Source of the DNA: an uncultured Oenococcus sp.
GTDB lineage: Bacteria; Bacillota; Bacilli; Lactobacillales; Lactobacillaceae
Assembly: GCA_934229385.1 (NCBI GenBank)
Contig: CAKQDH010000003.1
Coordinates: forward strand, 62,001 to 126,000
DNA: 64,000 bases
Reading direction: 5' to 3'
The position numbers and the translations under genes are program-made. Below the pieces are notes generated by a model. It made no database searches and was not told the DNA's origin. It saw only the letters and a program-made list of their open reading frames with translations. Positions 1 to 9,018 of the stretch are shown in pieces; the stretch's first letter is position 1; each line of letters starts with the position of its first letter.

Positions 1-1485
1 GTCAGGTTTACCAACTTTAGGATAATATTTATTTTTTTCTCTAGGAACACCGCTAAATCCATTAACGGTAACATCACCAATATATTGAAGTAACTTACTA
101 GTCTTTTGTGCTGACTCAGGAAAATTAAACAATTCTGGATGTTTCTCTACAAAATGTGTATCAGCACGTCCTTGTTGAAAAATTGATTGAGAAATTACGT
201 TTAATAAAAATGGAATGTTAGTTTTAACTCCACGAATTTTAAATTCATTTAAAGCCCGTAACATTTTTCGGGAAGTATTTTTAAAATTGTCGGCTTTTAC
301 AATTACTTTAGCCAAAAGAGAATCAAAATATGGGGTTACCTCTGATCCCACTGAAAGACTACCGGTATCTAGCCTTACACCATTTCCTCCAGGTAGATGA
401 CAAGCCATAACAGTTCCTGTATCTGGCATGAAATGGTTAGTTGGGTCCTCTGTAGTAATCCGGCATTGAATAGCACATCCATGATAAGTAATTTGTTTTT
501 GTGATGGAAAACCAATATCTTTAAATAAATCTAACCCTTGGGCGATTTTGATCTGGGTTTGTACAATATCATATCCGGTAATTAATTCCGTTACCGTATG
601 TTCAACTTGAAGTCTTGGATTTACTTCTAAGAAATAAAATTTATTATCTTCAACTAAAAATTCAATAGTAGCAGCATTTACATAATGCGCACTTCTAGCA
701 ATTTTAACGGCAGATTGACAAATTTGTTCTCGTAATTTTTTAGGTACCGCTATAGCAGGAGCAAATTCAATTATTTTTTGATTCCTTCTTTGGACAGAAC
801 AATCACGTTCAAATAAATGAATTATATTACCAAAATAATCACCTAAGATCTGAACTTCTACATGTTTAGGATGAGACAATAACTTTTCTAAATAAACTTC
901 TGGGCTTCCAAAAGCTTTCTGGGCTTCAGATTGAGCAGTATTAAAAGCTTCTTTTAAATTACTAGCTTTTGATACAATCCGCATTCCACGGCCTCCGCCG
1001 CCCATAGCAGCCTTAATCATAATTGGAAAACCATATTTATTACCAAAAGCTATAGCTTTTTCTACAGAGCCAACTGGTTTATCAGTCCCAGGTATTGCTT
1101 GTACCCCAGCCTTTCTAGCTACTTTTTTTGCTGCAACCTTATCACCAAACATTTTCAAATGATTAACTTTAGGCCCAATAAAAATGATCCCTTCATCCTT
1201 ACAACGCTGAGCAAATTGTGCATTTTCGGATAAAAATCCATAACCAGGATGAATAGCATCAGCACCATGAATTTTAGCAATTTTAATAATATTTTCAATA
1301 TCTAAATATGCTGCAACAGGCTTATCTGAACTTTTTAACTGGTAAGCTTCATCAGCTTCAAAACGATGATCAGATAAATTATCTTCTTTAGCATAAATAG
1401 CAACCGTTTTTAAGCCTAATTCATGACATGCACGAATAATTCGTTTGGCTATTTCACCTCTATTTGCAATTAAGATTTTTTTCAA
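1..1485 (-). CDS. pycA: Pyruvate carboxylase, N-terminal part (cut by window edge)
   Basis: Biotin enzyme that carboxylates pyruvate to oxaloacetate. The frame is open from a TTG at 1485-1483 to base 1, 495 codons, so only the biotin carboxylase half is present. The start KKILIANRGEIA is the classic biotin carboxylase beginning, followed by the glycine-rich MIKAAMGGGGRGMR loop, the FLEVNPRLQVEH active-site segment, and YIGDVTVNGFSG, which marks the linker to the carboxyltransferase domain and favours pyruvate carboxylase over AccC. Upstream, AAAGGACAGG about 8-10 nt before TTG is a fair ribosome site. A biotin ligase gene lies 1.3 kb away. The remaining carboxyltransferase and biotin-carrier domains should lie left of the window. 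Confidence 0.93.
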   Translation of the reverse strand, partial: MKKILIANRGEIAKRIIRACHELGLKTVAIYAKEDNLSDHRFEADEAYQLKSSDKPVAAYLDIENIIKIAKIHGADAIHPGYGFLSENAQFAQRCKDEGIIFIGPKVNHLKMFGDKVAAKKVARKAGVQAIPGTDKPVGSVEKAIAFGNKYGFPIMIKAAMGGGGRGMRIVSKASNLKEAFNTAQSEAQKAFGSPEVYLEKLLSHPKHVEVQILGDYFGNIIHLFERDCSVQRRNQKIIEFAPAIAVPKKLREQICQSAVKIARSAHYVNAATIEFLVEDNKFYFLEVNPRLQVEHTVTELITGYDIVQTQIKIAQGLDLFKDIGFPSQKQITYHGCAIQCRITTEDPTNHFMPDTGTVMACHLPGGNGVRLDTGSLSVGSEVTPYFDSLLAKVIVKADNFKNTSRKMLRALNEFKIRGVKTNIPFLLNVISQSIFQQGRADTHFVEKHPELFNFPESAQKTSKLLQYIGDVTVNGFSGVPREKNKYYPKVGKPD

Positions 1486-1817
1486 ATTAATTATCCTGTC
1501 CTTTTATTTTTCGTAAAGCTTATTAATTTTCCTTAAACATAAAAAAATATTTTATAAATAAATTAATACTTCATTATAAAAACAATTTGACTATAACTCT
1601 ATTTTAACAATATGTAAATAAAGCGCTTAACTTTTGCAAATTTAAAAAATTTTTTACTTTATATCTGTTTATATTAAAAAATTAGGTTTTAATTTTTATA
1701 AGACCCAAATTGTAAATTTATAAATTTATATAATATAATTTAAAATTGAAAGCTTAGTTAAATTTTATTAAAATTAGAAATTTAATATTTTAAAAATTTA
1801 TCAAAAGAATTTTAACC
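1486..1817. other. Divergent intergenic region, pycA / SorC regulator
   Basis: AT-rich 332 bp between divergently transcribed genes. It holds the palindrome AAGCGCTT at 1621-1628 inside ATAAAGCGCTTAAC. The core resembles a catabolite-responsive (CcpA) element, but the flanks match the consensus poorly, so it is only a weak candidate operator. No other feature was recognised. Confidence 0.4.
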
Positions 1818-2771
1818 ATGAAAAAAAATATCACCCATGAAGAATTGCTAGTTCATATAGCTCAAGATTATTATTATAATCATCTTTCTATTTCAGAAGT
1901 AGCTCGTAAATACCAGACTAGTCGTTATTTAATTACTAAATATTTACAAAGAGCTTTAAAAAATAATGTCGTTACGATTCAAATTCATTCTCCTTATGCT
2001 CGCAATTTTCAATTAGAAACCAAATTCAAATATCTATTTAAAATCCCACATATTGCTATATTAAGGACAAATAACGAAACAAATTCAACTGAAACAAATA
2101 TAGTTGAATATGCTTCTCAGCGTCTTCAATTATTAATTGACCAAAGCCATATTATAGGAGTAACCTGGGGAAACACTCTTCACGAAGTTATTGACCATTT
2201 CAATAACGAGCTACAAGAAGATTTAGTTTTTACTCAATTTATGGGTGAAAATATGAAATATAATTCCCAAGCGGGGACTACCCGTATGGTTGAAAACGCT
2301 GCCTCGCATTTTGAAGCTAAATATATTACCTTACCTGCTCCTTTATATATAGTAAACGATAAAATACGAAAACTTTTACCCCAAGAACCAGCTTTTAAAC
2401 AAGTAATGTCAACAGCTTCCAAAATGGACCTAATTTTTTGTGGTATAGGAACAGTTTCCTCTATTGATTCCATTCCAACCTGGCATAAATTTAAGAAAAA
2501 AATTTTTCCGGGGGTAAAAACAGACCAGATTGCTGGAATGTTATTTGGCCGCCCTTACGATATAAATGGCAATTTTCTTTTACCAAAAAAAGATACTGTA
2601 ATGGGTATTACTTTAAATCAAATACTATCTACTTCCCGGCGTTTTGGTGTCATTAAAAGTAAATTTAAGACCTACTCAGCCTTAGGAGCTTTACGAGGAA
2701 AATTATTAACAGATATAGTAATGGATGAAGGAATTGCTCAACGTATTCTAATGGCAAATAGCGAAATATAA
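1818..2771 (+). CDS. SorC/DeoR-type sugar-binding transcriptional regulator
   Basis: Probable DNA-binding regulator of 317 aa. Residues about 8-55 form a sigma-like helix-turn-helix (HLSISEVARKYQTSRYLITKYLQRA), followed by a SorC-family effector domain typical of regulators that bind phosphorylated sugars. Recognisable pieces are IIGVTWGNTL, the FCGIGTVSS glycine segment and the C-terminal GALRGKLLTDIVMDEGIAQRIL. Length fits the family. It is transcribed away from pycA and has no sugar operon beside it, so its target is not evident; pycA across the divergent gap is one candidate. No Shine-Dalgarno is visible before the ATG. Confidence 0.85.
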   Translation: MKKNITHEELLVHIAQDYYYNHLSISEVARKYQTSRYLITKYLQRALKNNVVTIQIHSPYARNFQLETKFKYLFKIPHIAILRTNNETNSTETNIVEYASQRLQLLIDQSHIIGVTWGNTLHEVIDHFNNELQEDLVFTQFMGENMKYNSQAGTTRMVENAASHFEAKYITLPAPLYIVNDKIRKLLPQEPAFKQVMSTASKMDLIFCGIGTVSSIDSIPTWHKFKKKIFPGVKTDQIAGMLFGRPYDINGNFLLPKKDTVMGITLNQILSTSRRFGVIKSKFKTYSALGALRGKLLTDIVMDEGIAQRILMANSEI

Positions 2772-2802
2772 TTCTAGATAATTAGCTATAGATATGACCG
2801 TT

Positions 2803-3603
2803 TTATTTCATCGAAAAATTTACTTTTACAACTTCTCCACTATAAAGAGTTAAGAAATTGCCTTTACTATTAACAATTTTTAACCCTCCCTCATCAGTAA
2901 TAGCTTTTGCTTTTCCAGAAATTATTTTATTGTTAATTTTTATTTGTACATTTTTTCCTAAAATAATAGATAACTTCCTATACTCTGGTAAAAAATTCCC
3001 TGTATAATAGGTAGAATACATCGAAAAGAAATTATCTATAAGTTCTACAGCTATCTTAAAACGATTTATTTTATTATCACCTTTAACAATAGCTGCCGTT
3101 TTCTTTCTAATTCTCTCAGGAAATGACCGGGTATTAATATCAAGGCCAATACCGATTAAAAGGCAAGCAGTTTTGCCAAAACGTAAATCCTCTGCAAGGA
3201 TACCACCACATTTATAATTTCCAATATAAATATCATTAACCCATTTCAAACCAAAATGAATATTAGGAAAAAAGGAAGTTAAAGTTTTAACAACAGCTAC
3301 GCCTGTTCCAGTTGTTAATAATCCTGTATTTAAAAGCTGCTCATTATCTAAAGGAATTAAAAAACTAATATAAATCCCACTATTTTTTGGAGAATAAAAT
3401 TTTCTCCCAAATCTGCCATAACCATTAGTTTGTTGTTTAGTTAAAAAAACATAGGGGAATAAAATTTTATATTTTTGATGAACTCTTTTAGCGAAATTAT
3501 TAGTGGAATCAACTACCCGAAAAAAATAAAATTTATATTCAGTCCTATTTTTTGAAATAAGTTTTTTCTTATAAATTAAATTATTAATATTTTTTCTCCT
3601 CAT
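2803..3603 (-). CDS. birA: Biotin-[acetyl-CoA/pyruvate carboxylase] ligase, monofunctional
   Basis: Attaches biotin to carrier domains through biotinyl-5'-AMP. The 266 aa carry the catalytic core: STNNFAKR, the biotin-binding loop QQTNGYGRFGRKF (usual GRGRRGR form, here with Tyr and Phe replacing two arginines), GLKWVNDIY with the catalytic lysine, and GGILAE. A C-terminal cap domain follows (GKAKAITDEGGL). The N-terminal helix-turn-helix of bifunctional BirA is absent, so it is probably not a repressor. Pyruvate carboxylase 1.3 kb away is an obvious substrate. The ATG at 3603 has no Shine-Dalgarno before it; a GAGGAG lies just inside the frame, so the exact start is uncertain. Confidence 0.88.
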   Translation of the reverse strand: MRRKNINNLIYKKKLISKNRTEYKFYFFRVVDSTNNFAKRVHQKYKILFPYVFLTKQQTNGYGRFGRKFYSPKNSGIYISFLIPLDNEQLLNTGLLTTGTGVAVVKTLTSFFPNIHFGLKWVNDIYIGNYKCGGILAEDLRFGKTACLLIGIGLDINTRSFPERIRKKTAAIVKGDNKINRFKIAVELIDNFFSMYSTYYTGNFLPEYRKLSIILGKNVQIKINNKIISGKAKAITDEGGLKIVNSKGNFLTLYSGEVVKVNFSMK

Positions 3604-4471
3604 TCAGTTAGATTAATATTATTTTTAATAATTTATTCAAATCAGCTACAAAATAAAAATAATAAAATTAAAAAGCTTAGTAAACTCATCATTGATTAAA
3701 ATTTAGAATACTCAACAACAATTTTGAAGTAAAAAACAAACCTTTTTCATTATAATAATGATTATTATTCCAATATCCAAAATTAAAATTAGATACTGAG
3801 ATTAGATCACCCAAAATGAAACATAAATTCACTAATTATCAAGATTAAATTCTTAAATTTTTACGAATTCCAGAAAATTTATACTTTCGAGAGGATAAGC
3901 GCCTTAACTCAATAGTGTCATAGTGAGATTTACAATTAAATAATTTATTAAGAAAACAAGAATTATTAATATCAAAAGTTCCATCAAGAAAAACTTTTTT
4001 AGGGACTAACCATGTTTTTTATAATCATAAATATTATCCCCTGCTAATTACCATTTTGTACTAGATTAGATATAAAAAAATATTTTTCCGATTAGTAAGG
4101 ACAAACAAATTATTTTAATTACATTATTATAAAAATAATTAGCTTTCTCGACTTAACCAAAAAAATATAATTTCAAAAAAATTTAATACATAATACAAAC
4201 TAAATAATTTAGTTGTTTGTTTTTGTAAGATATCTAAAATAGCAAACGCCCAATATCTTTAAAACCATTTCTGGTTTAAAAATCCTTGTTTTTTAACTTC
4301 ATTTAAAAAACAAACTGAGGAAAACAGAAGAATTAAAATTAAAGACTTAAAATTATAGGTAATTTTTCAGTTCCATTTTCAGTCATTATATAATGAATAA
4401 ATGCAAAAGAGGAGATATTCCCTTGATAAAAACTTTAATTTATTGAAAATTTATTTCTTGTAACTAAATTT
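3604..4471. other. Gene-poor gap with a possible decayed reading frame
   Basis: 868 bp without an intact gene between birA and thrS. The only coding-like stretch is on the minus strand at about 3845-4016, where roughly 56 codons stay open (KKVFLDGTFDINNSCFL...) and end in TAA, but there is no start codon and stops lie just upstream. It may be the relic of a lost gene. No terminator, RNA or repeat was recognised. Confidence 0.4.
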
Positions 4472-6460
4472 TCATTTATCCATTGTCTCCTGAACTTTTT
4501 TAAAACCATTAGAATAGTTAGCAATATCATTACTAATTAACTTTTCAAATTGATCAATAGTTAATTCCTTAGTTCGTTTACTACCACGAATACGAACCGA
4601 AACAGAATTACTGTTAATCTCTTTATTTCCAACTACAAGGATATATGGGACTCTCAAACGTACTTGAGCATCTCTAATAAGATAATTCATTTTTTCATCT
4701 CGATTATCGAAATTAACTCTTAAACCCCTTTTCATTAATTCTTGATGAAGCTTTTCCCCATAAGCTTTATGTTTATCATGATTAACCGGGATAATAACGG
4801 CTTGAACAGGAGCCAACCAAGTCGGAAAACGACCTTGATATTTTTCAATTAAAAAGGCAACAAAACGCTCCATTGTGCCCACAACACCACGATGAATCAT
4901 AACAGGTCTATGGCTTTTATTATCTTTACCTGTATACCCTAAATCAAAACGTTCAGGTAGCAGAAAATCTAATTGAATAGTTGACATGGTTTCTTCGTTT
5001 CCCAAAGCTGTTTTAAACTGTACATCAAGTTTTGGGCCATAAAAAGCAGCTTCTCCGTTTGCTTCAAAATAATCCAATCCCATATCATCCATAGCTCCCT
5101 TTAAAGCTTTTTGGGCATGATCCCACATAGCATCATCATCAAAATATTTTGCTTTATTTTCTGTATCTCGGTAAGAAAGACGAAAACGATAATCTTTATC
5201 TGTAAAACCGAAATCAGCATAAACTTCTCTAATAAGCTTTAGAATTTTTTTAAATTCGGGTTCAACTTGTTCAGGAGAAACAAATGTATGTCCATCATTT
5301 AAAACCATTTCTCTAACTCGCGATAAACCGGTTAAAGCCCCTGATTTTTCCCATCGATGCATTTGACCAAATTCAGCAACTCTAAAAGGTAAATCACGAT
5401 AAGAACGCGGTTTATGTTCATAAACCTCAATATGAGAGGGACAATTCATAGGGCGAAGCTCCAATTTTTCACCTTCAGAAGAAATCATTGGAGGAAACAT
5501 ATCATCACGATAGTGGTCCCAATGTCCCGAGCGCTTATAAATATCTAAGTTTGAAATTACAGGTGTATAAACATGCATATAACCATGCTGACGTTCTTTT
5601 TCTATTAAATAAGCCTCAATTGTCCTTCGAATTGCAGCTCCATTCGGCAGCCAAATAGGTAACCCAGCTCCAATTTCTTGGCTAATAAAAAATAGATCCA
5701 TCTGCTTTCCAATTGTTCTATGGTCCCGCTGCCTTCGTTCTTCCAAAATATTTTTTTGTTTTAACAAACCACTATTTTTCCATTCTGAAATCCCATAGAT
5801 CCTCTGCATCATCGGATTATCAGATTTACCACGCCAATAAGCACCAGCTACAGATGTTAAGGCAAAATGTTTTATCCAATTAGTTGAAGGTACTGTTTCA
5901 TTAAACTTAAGATCAATATAATTTCCTATTTCAACTATAGAAATTTTCTGATTATCAGATTTGCCCTTAACTAAAGCAGTCTTATAAGGATCATCTCTAA
6001 AAATCTCTAAGGCTTTGTCTTTAGATATCAACCTAGTATTAATTACTAAATTAGCTTTTGATATCTTTTTCATCTCATTTTCAATTTTCGGAAATTCATC
6101 AACACTAACCTGTTTTTTAGCCTCAGTTAAATTATCAGTATCATAATAAAATCCATTAGTTGTTGATTCTGCTATCCCAAAATTAATTTTAGGATAAAAA
6201 TGACGCAAAGCAGATGCTAACAGTAAAGAAGTAGAATAACGAAGAATAGAAAGAGAAATACCATCATCTTTTGTAATTAATTTAAAATGGCCTGAAACAT
6301 TAATTGGTTTATTCAACCCAATATATTTTTTATCAATTTTAGCAATAAGGGCTTTTTTTGCTAATGAAATACTAATATTTTTAGCAATAATTAAAGGAGT
6401 AGTGCCTTCTTCAAAAACTTTATTGCTCCCATCCGGCATAATCAAATTAAATTTTGACAT
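4472..6460 (-). CDS. thrS: Threonine-tRNA ligase with degenerate editing site
   Basis: Class II synthetase that charges tRNA-Thr; 662 aa. It has an N-terminal TGS domain (about 1-63), the N2 editing domain (about 64-220), the catalytic domain and a C-terminal anticodon-binding domain. Catalytic zinc ligands look intact: Cys in MNCPSH, His in LNDGHTFV, His in [13 protein letters not shown]. The editing domain is recognisable ([20 protein letters not shown]), but its HxxxH motif reads YSTSL (residues 75-79) and the DLCRGPH motif reads DLKFNET (183-189), so all four editing residues are missing. This implies no hydrolysis of Ser-tRNA-Thr by this protein. GAGGAAAT precedes the ATG. Expression is under a T-box. 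Confidence 0.97.
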   Translation of the reverse strand: MSKFNLIMPDGSNKVFEEGTTPLIIAKNISISLAKKALIAKIDKKYIGLNKPINVSGHFKLITKDDGISLSILRYSTSLLLASALRHFYPKINFGIAESTTNGFYYDTDNLTEAKKQVSVDEFPKIENEMKKISKANLVINTRLISKDKALEIFRDDPYKTALVKGKSDNQKISIVEIGNYIDLKFNETVPSTNWIKHFALTSVAGAYWRGKSDNPMMQRIYGISEWKNSGLLKQKNILEERRQRDHRTIGKQMDLFFISQEIGAGLPIWLPNGAAIRRTIEAYLIEKERQHGYMHVYTPVISNLDIYKRSGHWDHYRDDMFPPMISSEGEKLELRPMNCPSHIEVYEHKPRSYRDLPFRVAEFGQMHRWEKSGALTGLSRVREMVLNDGHTFVSPEQVEPEFKKILKLIREVYADFGFTDKDYRFRLSYRDTENKAKYFDDDAMWDHAQKALKGAMDDMGLDYFEANGEAAFYGPKLDVQFKTALGNEETMSTIQLDFLLPERFDLGYTGKDNKSHRPVMIHRGVVGTMERFVAFLIEKYQGRFPTWLAPVQAVIIPVNHDKHKAYGEKLHQELMKRGLRVNFDNRDEKMNYLIRDAQVRLRVPYILVVGNKEINSNSVSVRIRGSKRTKELTIDQFEKLISNDIANYSNGFKKVQETMDK

Positions 6461-6475
6461 ATTTCCTCAAAAAAT

Positions 6476-6519
6476 AAAAAACGCCCTTCTTCCTGCTTCT
6501 ACAGCAGTGAGGGGCGTTC
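6476..6519 (-). terminator. T-box terminator hairpin before thrS
   Basis: On the minus strand GAACGCCC and GGGCGTT form a long stem, with CTGCT/AGCAG inside, followed by a run of T, ending 16 nt before the thrS start. This is the attenuator arm of the T-box, competing with the antiterminator that contains GGGTGGTACAGCG. Confidence 0.9.
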
Positions 6520-6687
6520 AAGACGCTGTACCACCCAACTTCGCTAATGTAATATTAGCCTCTTTGGCATTTTATATTAACTATTTATTTAATCATTATT
6601 GAGTTAGTAAGTTTCGTATTCGCTAACCTTGGCTCTCAGCAAAAACCAATTCTCTTTAATTAGTTATTACGGCTTCTAGACTCATTA
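6476..6687 (-). promoter_or_regulatory. Threonine T-box riboswitch controlling thrS
   Basis: The minus-strand leader has the T-box antiterminator sequence GTTGGGTGGTACAGCG (6524-6540), whose TGGT bulge can pair with the ACCA end of uncharged tRNA-Thr carrying discriminator A. Upstream are stem I elements: AGAGAATTGG...GCTGAGAGCCAAGG and a specifier loop GAA-ACT-TAC. The ACT at 6612-6610 is a Thr codon and the likely specifier; the lower stem pairs GAGT with ACTC. A -10-like TATACT at 6699-6694 would start transcription near 6687. Low charged tRNA-Thr should let transcription read into thrS. Confidence 0.9.
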
Positions 6688-6904
6688 TTTGTTAGTATAA
6701 CGCGAATTAAAAAAATTTAATAGACTATTAAAAAGGTTTTTTATTTTTTAATTTTAATATATTTTTTAACAAATATATTTTAAAAATTAGTAATTAACAA
6801 AAATTTTTATTTTATAATTCAAAAAGATATTTCTAAAGTTTACCTAGATCTGATATTTAGGTTTTAATCAATATTTTTAATCCAAACTATGGACAAGAAG
6901 TAAT

Positions 6905-7456
6905 TTATAATATTTCTTTTAATTCTTGATAAACAATAGGCAATTTTGTTATTCCATCTGTATCCAAAAAATGATCTCCTTTTGGCATTAAAATAAATTT
7001 TGCCCTTAAATGTCGCGCTAGAGTTTGCGTATAAGGATAAGGCACAATAACATCATCCATTGCAGAAATAACCGTTGCATTAGATATTTTTGGAAGCAAT
7101 CGATGGTAATCAACCGGATGTTCGGTAAAAGAAGATAATTCAGCCAAAGTGAATACATCTTCATCAAAACCAGAAACCAAAATAAGCTTTACATGATAAA
7201 GATCATGTTGTTCTATAAAATGTAAGACTTGAATGCAACCTAAACTATGGCCAATTAAGGTAATGTTATTTTCTTTTTCTATTTCCTCATCACAAGCATG
7301 GTCCCACTCACTAGGCTTGGGTTGATAATAATGAGGTAAAGAAATCCTTTTAAAGGGTATTTTTAAATTATTAATAACTTTATTTTCTAACCAAGGGTAC
7401 CAATCTGCATCTCGAGAAGAAGTACCATGAACAAGATAGATTTTTTTGCTTTTCAT
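6905..7456 (-). CDS. RBBP9/YdeN-family alpha/beta hydrolase
   Basis: Small serine hydrolase of 183 aa and unknown substrate. The N-terminus YLVHGTSSRDADWYPWLE is the oxyanion region, LIGHSLGC holds the nucleophile serine, SAMDDVIVPY the aspartate and KGDHFLD the histidine, so the catalytic triad looks complete. Length matches the YdeN/RBBP9 family. It sits upstream of the NlpC/P60 gene on the same strand with a 124 bp gap and may be cotranscribed. AAGAAAG about 9 nt before ATG is a weak ribosome site, with TATAAA a little further up. Confidence 0.85.
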   Translation of the reverse strand: MKSKKIYLVHGTSSRDADWYPWLENKVINNLKIPFKRISLPHYYQPKPSEWDHACDEEIEKENNITLIGHSLGCIQVLHFIEQHDLYHVKLILVSGFDEDVFTLAELSSFTEHPVDYHRLLPKISNATVISAMDDVIVPYPYTQTLARHLRAKFILMPKGDHFLDTDGITKLPIVYQELKEIL

Positions 7457-7580
7457 TTGTTTAACTTTCTTAATTTATAACCACTTATAATTTTTTACTA
7501 TTTATATTACATCTCCTAAAAAATTAATTAAAAAGTATACCAACATAATAAATATAAATTTAATATTTTTTGAAAAATAA

Positions 7581-8471
7581 TTATCTCCAATATCTTCTAA
7601 AACCTGCAAGTTCAGAAACAAATTTATCCTCTTTTAAACTAGCTATATCCACACTTGCTCCAGGAGTTCTTGATTCAATCATTTTTTCATTACCAATATA
7701 CATTCCAACATGATGAACAAAACCTCTACCGTGTTTATAAGCAAAAAAAACTAAATCACCAGGGAGAACATTATTAAAAGAGACTACTTTTCCGCTTTTT
7801 ATTTGATCCTGAGCATCTCGTGGTATATTTAAACCGAAAACACGATGTAAAGTATACATAAAGCCAGAGCAATCAAAACCAAAAGAACTAATACCGCCCC
7901 ATAGATATCGTTTACCTAAAAATTGTAAACCTAATTGTACCATTCCTACTCCTAAATTTTTTTTACCGGTTGATAAAACCGTAGCTCCTTTTTTTATGTA
8001 ACCATTACCTAATGGGGTTAAAACTTTTATATAATTATCATCAAATCCATTTTTAGGCAGAATTGTCCCTAAACTTAATTCTAAAATAGGAAATTTTTTC
8101 TTATTATATAAAAAAGCCTTTTTAGTAGTTACTATTACAAGAGGCAAATTAATTAACTTTCCTTCTATTTTATTCGATAATAAATTTTTTGGTATCCATC
8201 CGGGATAACCCTTAGGATCAACGCAATTTTTTTGATTTTTAACAAAAATTTTTGCCCATTTGCCTTCAAAATGATCAATAATTAATTCATCATTAAACAA
8301 TGCTTGAGTATTAACTAAATCATCATCACAAAGTTGTATAGATTGTTTATCGTTGATCATTCTAACCCAAGACTTAGTTTTACCTTTTAAAGCAAGTTTA
8401 TCTATACTTCTTGGAGAATCTTTAGTTTTCCAAATTGTTGCTACAGGAACTTGAATTCGTCTTTTTTCCAT
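7581..8471 (-). CDS. NlpC/P60 (C40) peptidase with SH3-like domains, YkfC-like
   Basis: Likely gamma-D-glutamyl-L-diamino acid endopeptidase acting on cell-wall peptides. The 296 aa have SH3-type segments in the first ~170 residues and a C-terminal NlpC/P60 domain: RYLWGGISSFGFDCSGFMY with the catalytic Cys, VHHVGMYIG with the catalytic His, and PGDLVFF. There is no signal peptide or lipobox, so it probably works in the cytoplasm on recycled muropeptides rather than on the wall. GAGAGAAG about 10 nt upstream may serve as ribosome site. A long palindrome lies in the divergent promoter region shared with the flavodoxin gene. Confidence 0.87.
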   Translation of the reverse strand: MEKRRIQVPVATIWKTKDSPRSIDKLALKGKTKSWVRMINDKQSIQLCDDDLVNTQALFNDELIIDHFEGKWAKIFVKNQKNCVDPKGYPGWIPKNLLSNKIEGKLINLPLVIVTTKKAFLYNKKKFPILELSLGTILPKNGFDDNYIKVLTPLGNGYIKKGATVLSTGKKNLGVGMVQLGLQFLGKRYLWGGISSFGFDCSGFMYTLHRVFGLNIPRDAQDQIKSGKVVSFNNVLPGDLVFFAYKHGRGFVHHVGMYIGNEKMIESRTPGASVDIASLKEDKFVSELAGFRRYWR

Positions 8472-8527
8472 AATAGAAATGCTTCTCTCAATTTTTATAA
8501 GATAGATTAAATTATTAACATAATGAA

Positions 8528-8563
8528 ATTTTAAATATATTCATATATGAATATATTTAAAAT
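8528..8563. repeat. 36-bp perfect palindrome in divergent promoter region
   Basis: Each half reads ATTTTAAATATATTCATA and its reverse complement follows with no spacer. It lies between the starts of the NlpC/P60 gene (minus) and the flavodoxin gene (plus), so it is placed like an operator for both, or it could extrude as a cruciform. No T-run follows, so it is not a standard terminator. Confidence 0.85.
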
Positions 8564-8580
8564 AATAATAAAATTAAAAT

Positions 8581-9018
8581 ATGAACATTAATATAATTTA
8601 TACAAGTATAACTGGTAATAATGAAGAGATTGCAGATATTGTCAAAAATGAATTAAATAAAAAAAAATATCATCCCCTCGTTTCTCAAATTGACGACATA
8701 GAAATCGAAGACTTAAAAAAAAGTGATTTAATATTTGTAATTACTTATACATGGGATAACGGGACCATACCAGACGAAGCTTTAGATTTCTACGATGATT
8801 TAGATAAGATTGATTGGTCAAAAAAGAAAGTAATAGTTATTGGTTCTGGCGATAAATTTTATGGTGCTGATTTTGGAAAAGCAGTGGACACATTTAATAA
8901 AAAATTTAAAAAAATAGGGGCAAAAATGCCTGTAGAATCATTTAAAATTAATATTGAACCTAACAAAAAGGATACTCTTAAAATCAAAGATACTATTACA
9001 AAATTATTAAAAAACTAA
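8581..9018 (+). CDS. Flavodoxin
   Basis: Small FMN-binding electron carrier of 145 aa. The phosphate-binding loop is TSITGNNEEIAD near the N-terminus, and the second FMN loop is TYTWDNGTIPDE (about 57-68), followed by VIGSGDKFYGADFGKAVD, typical of short-chain bacterial flavodoxins. Its 3' end overlaps the convergent mutS2 end by 4 nt. No Shine-Dalgarno precedes the ATG; TAAAAT at 8569-8574 lies 6 nt before it, which would fit a leaderless mRNA. Confidence 0.9.
   Translation: MNINIIYTSITGNNEEIADIVKNELNKKKYHPLVSQIDDIEIEDLKKSDLIFVITYTWDNGTIPDEALDFYDDLDKIDWSKKKVIVIGSGDKFYGADFGKAVDTFNKKFKKIGAKMPVESFKINIEPNKKDTLKIKDTITKLLKN

Noticed and set aside
1..1485. AccC (acetyl-CoA carboxylase biotin carboxylase) for the left-edge gene
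   Set aside because: The frame continues past the biotin carboxylase domain into the pyruvate-carboxylase linker YIGDVTVNGFSG.
1621..1628. AAGCGCTT as a firm cre before the SorC gene or pycA
   Set aside because: Only the 8-bp core fits; the outer consensus positions fail on both strands, so it is kept as a weak candidate only.
4472..6460. ThrRS domain changes as a sequencing artefact
   Set aside because: No frameshift is present and the surrounding editing-domain residues remain aligned, so point substitutions are more likely than error.
6402..6602. Plus-strand frame across the thrS start
   Set aside because: It is the complement of the thrS N-terminus and the T-box leader and has no ribosome site.
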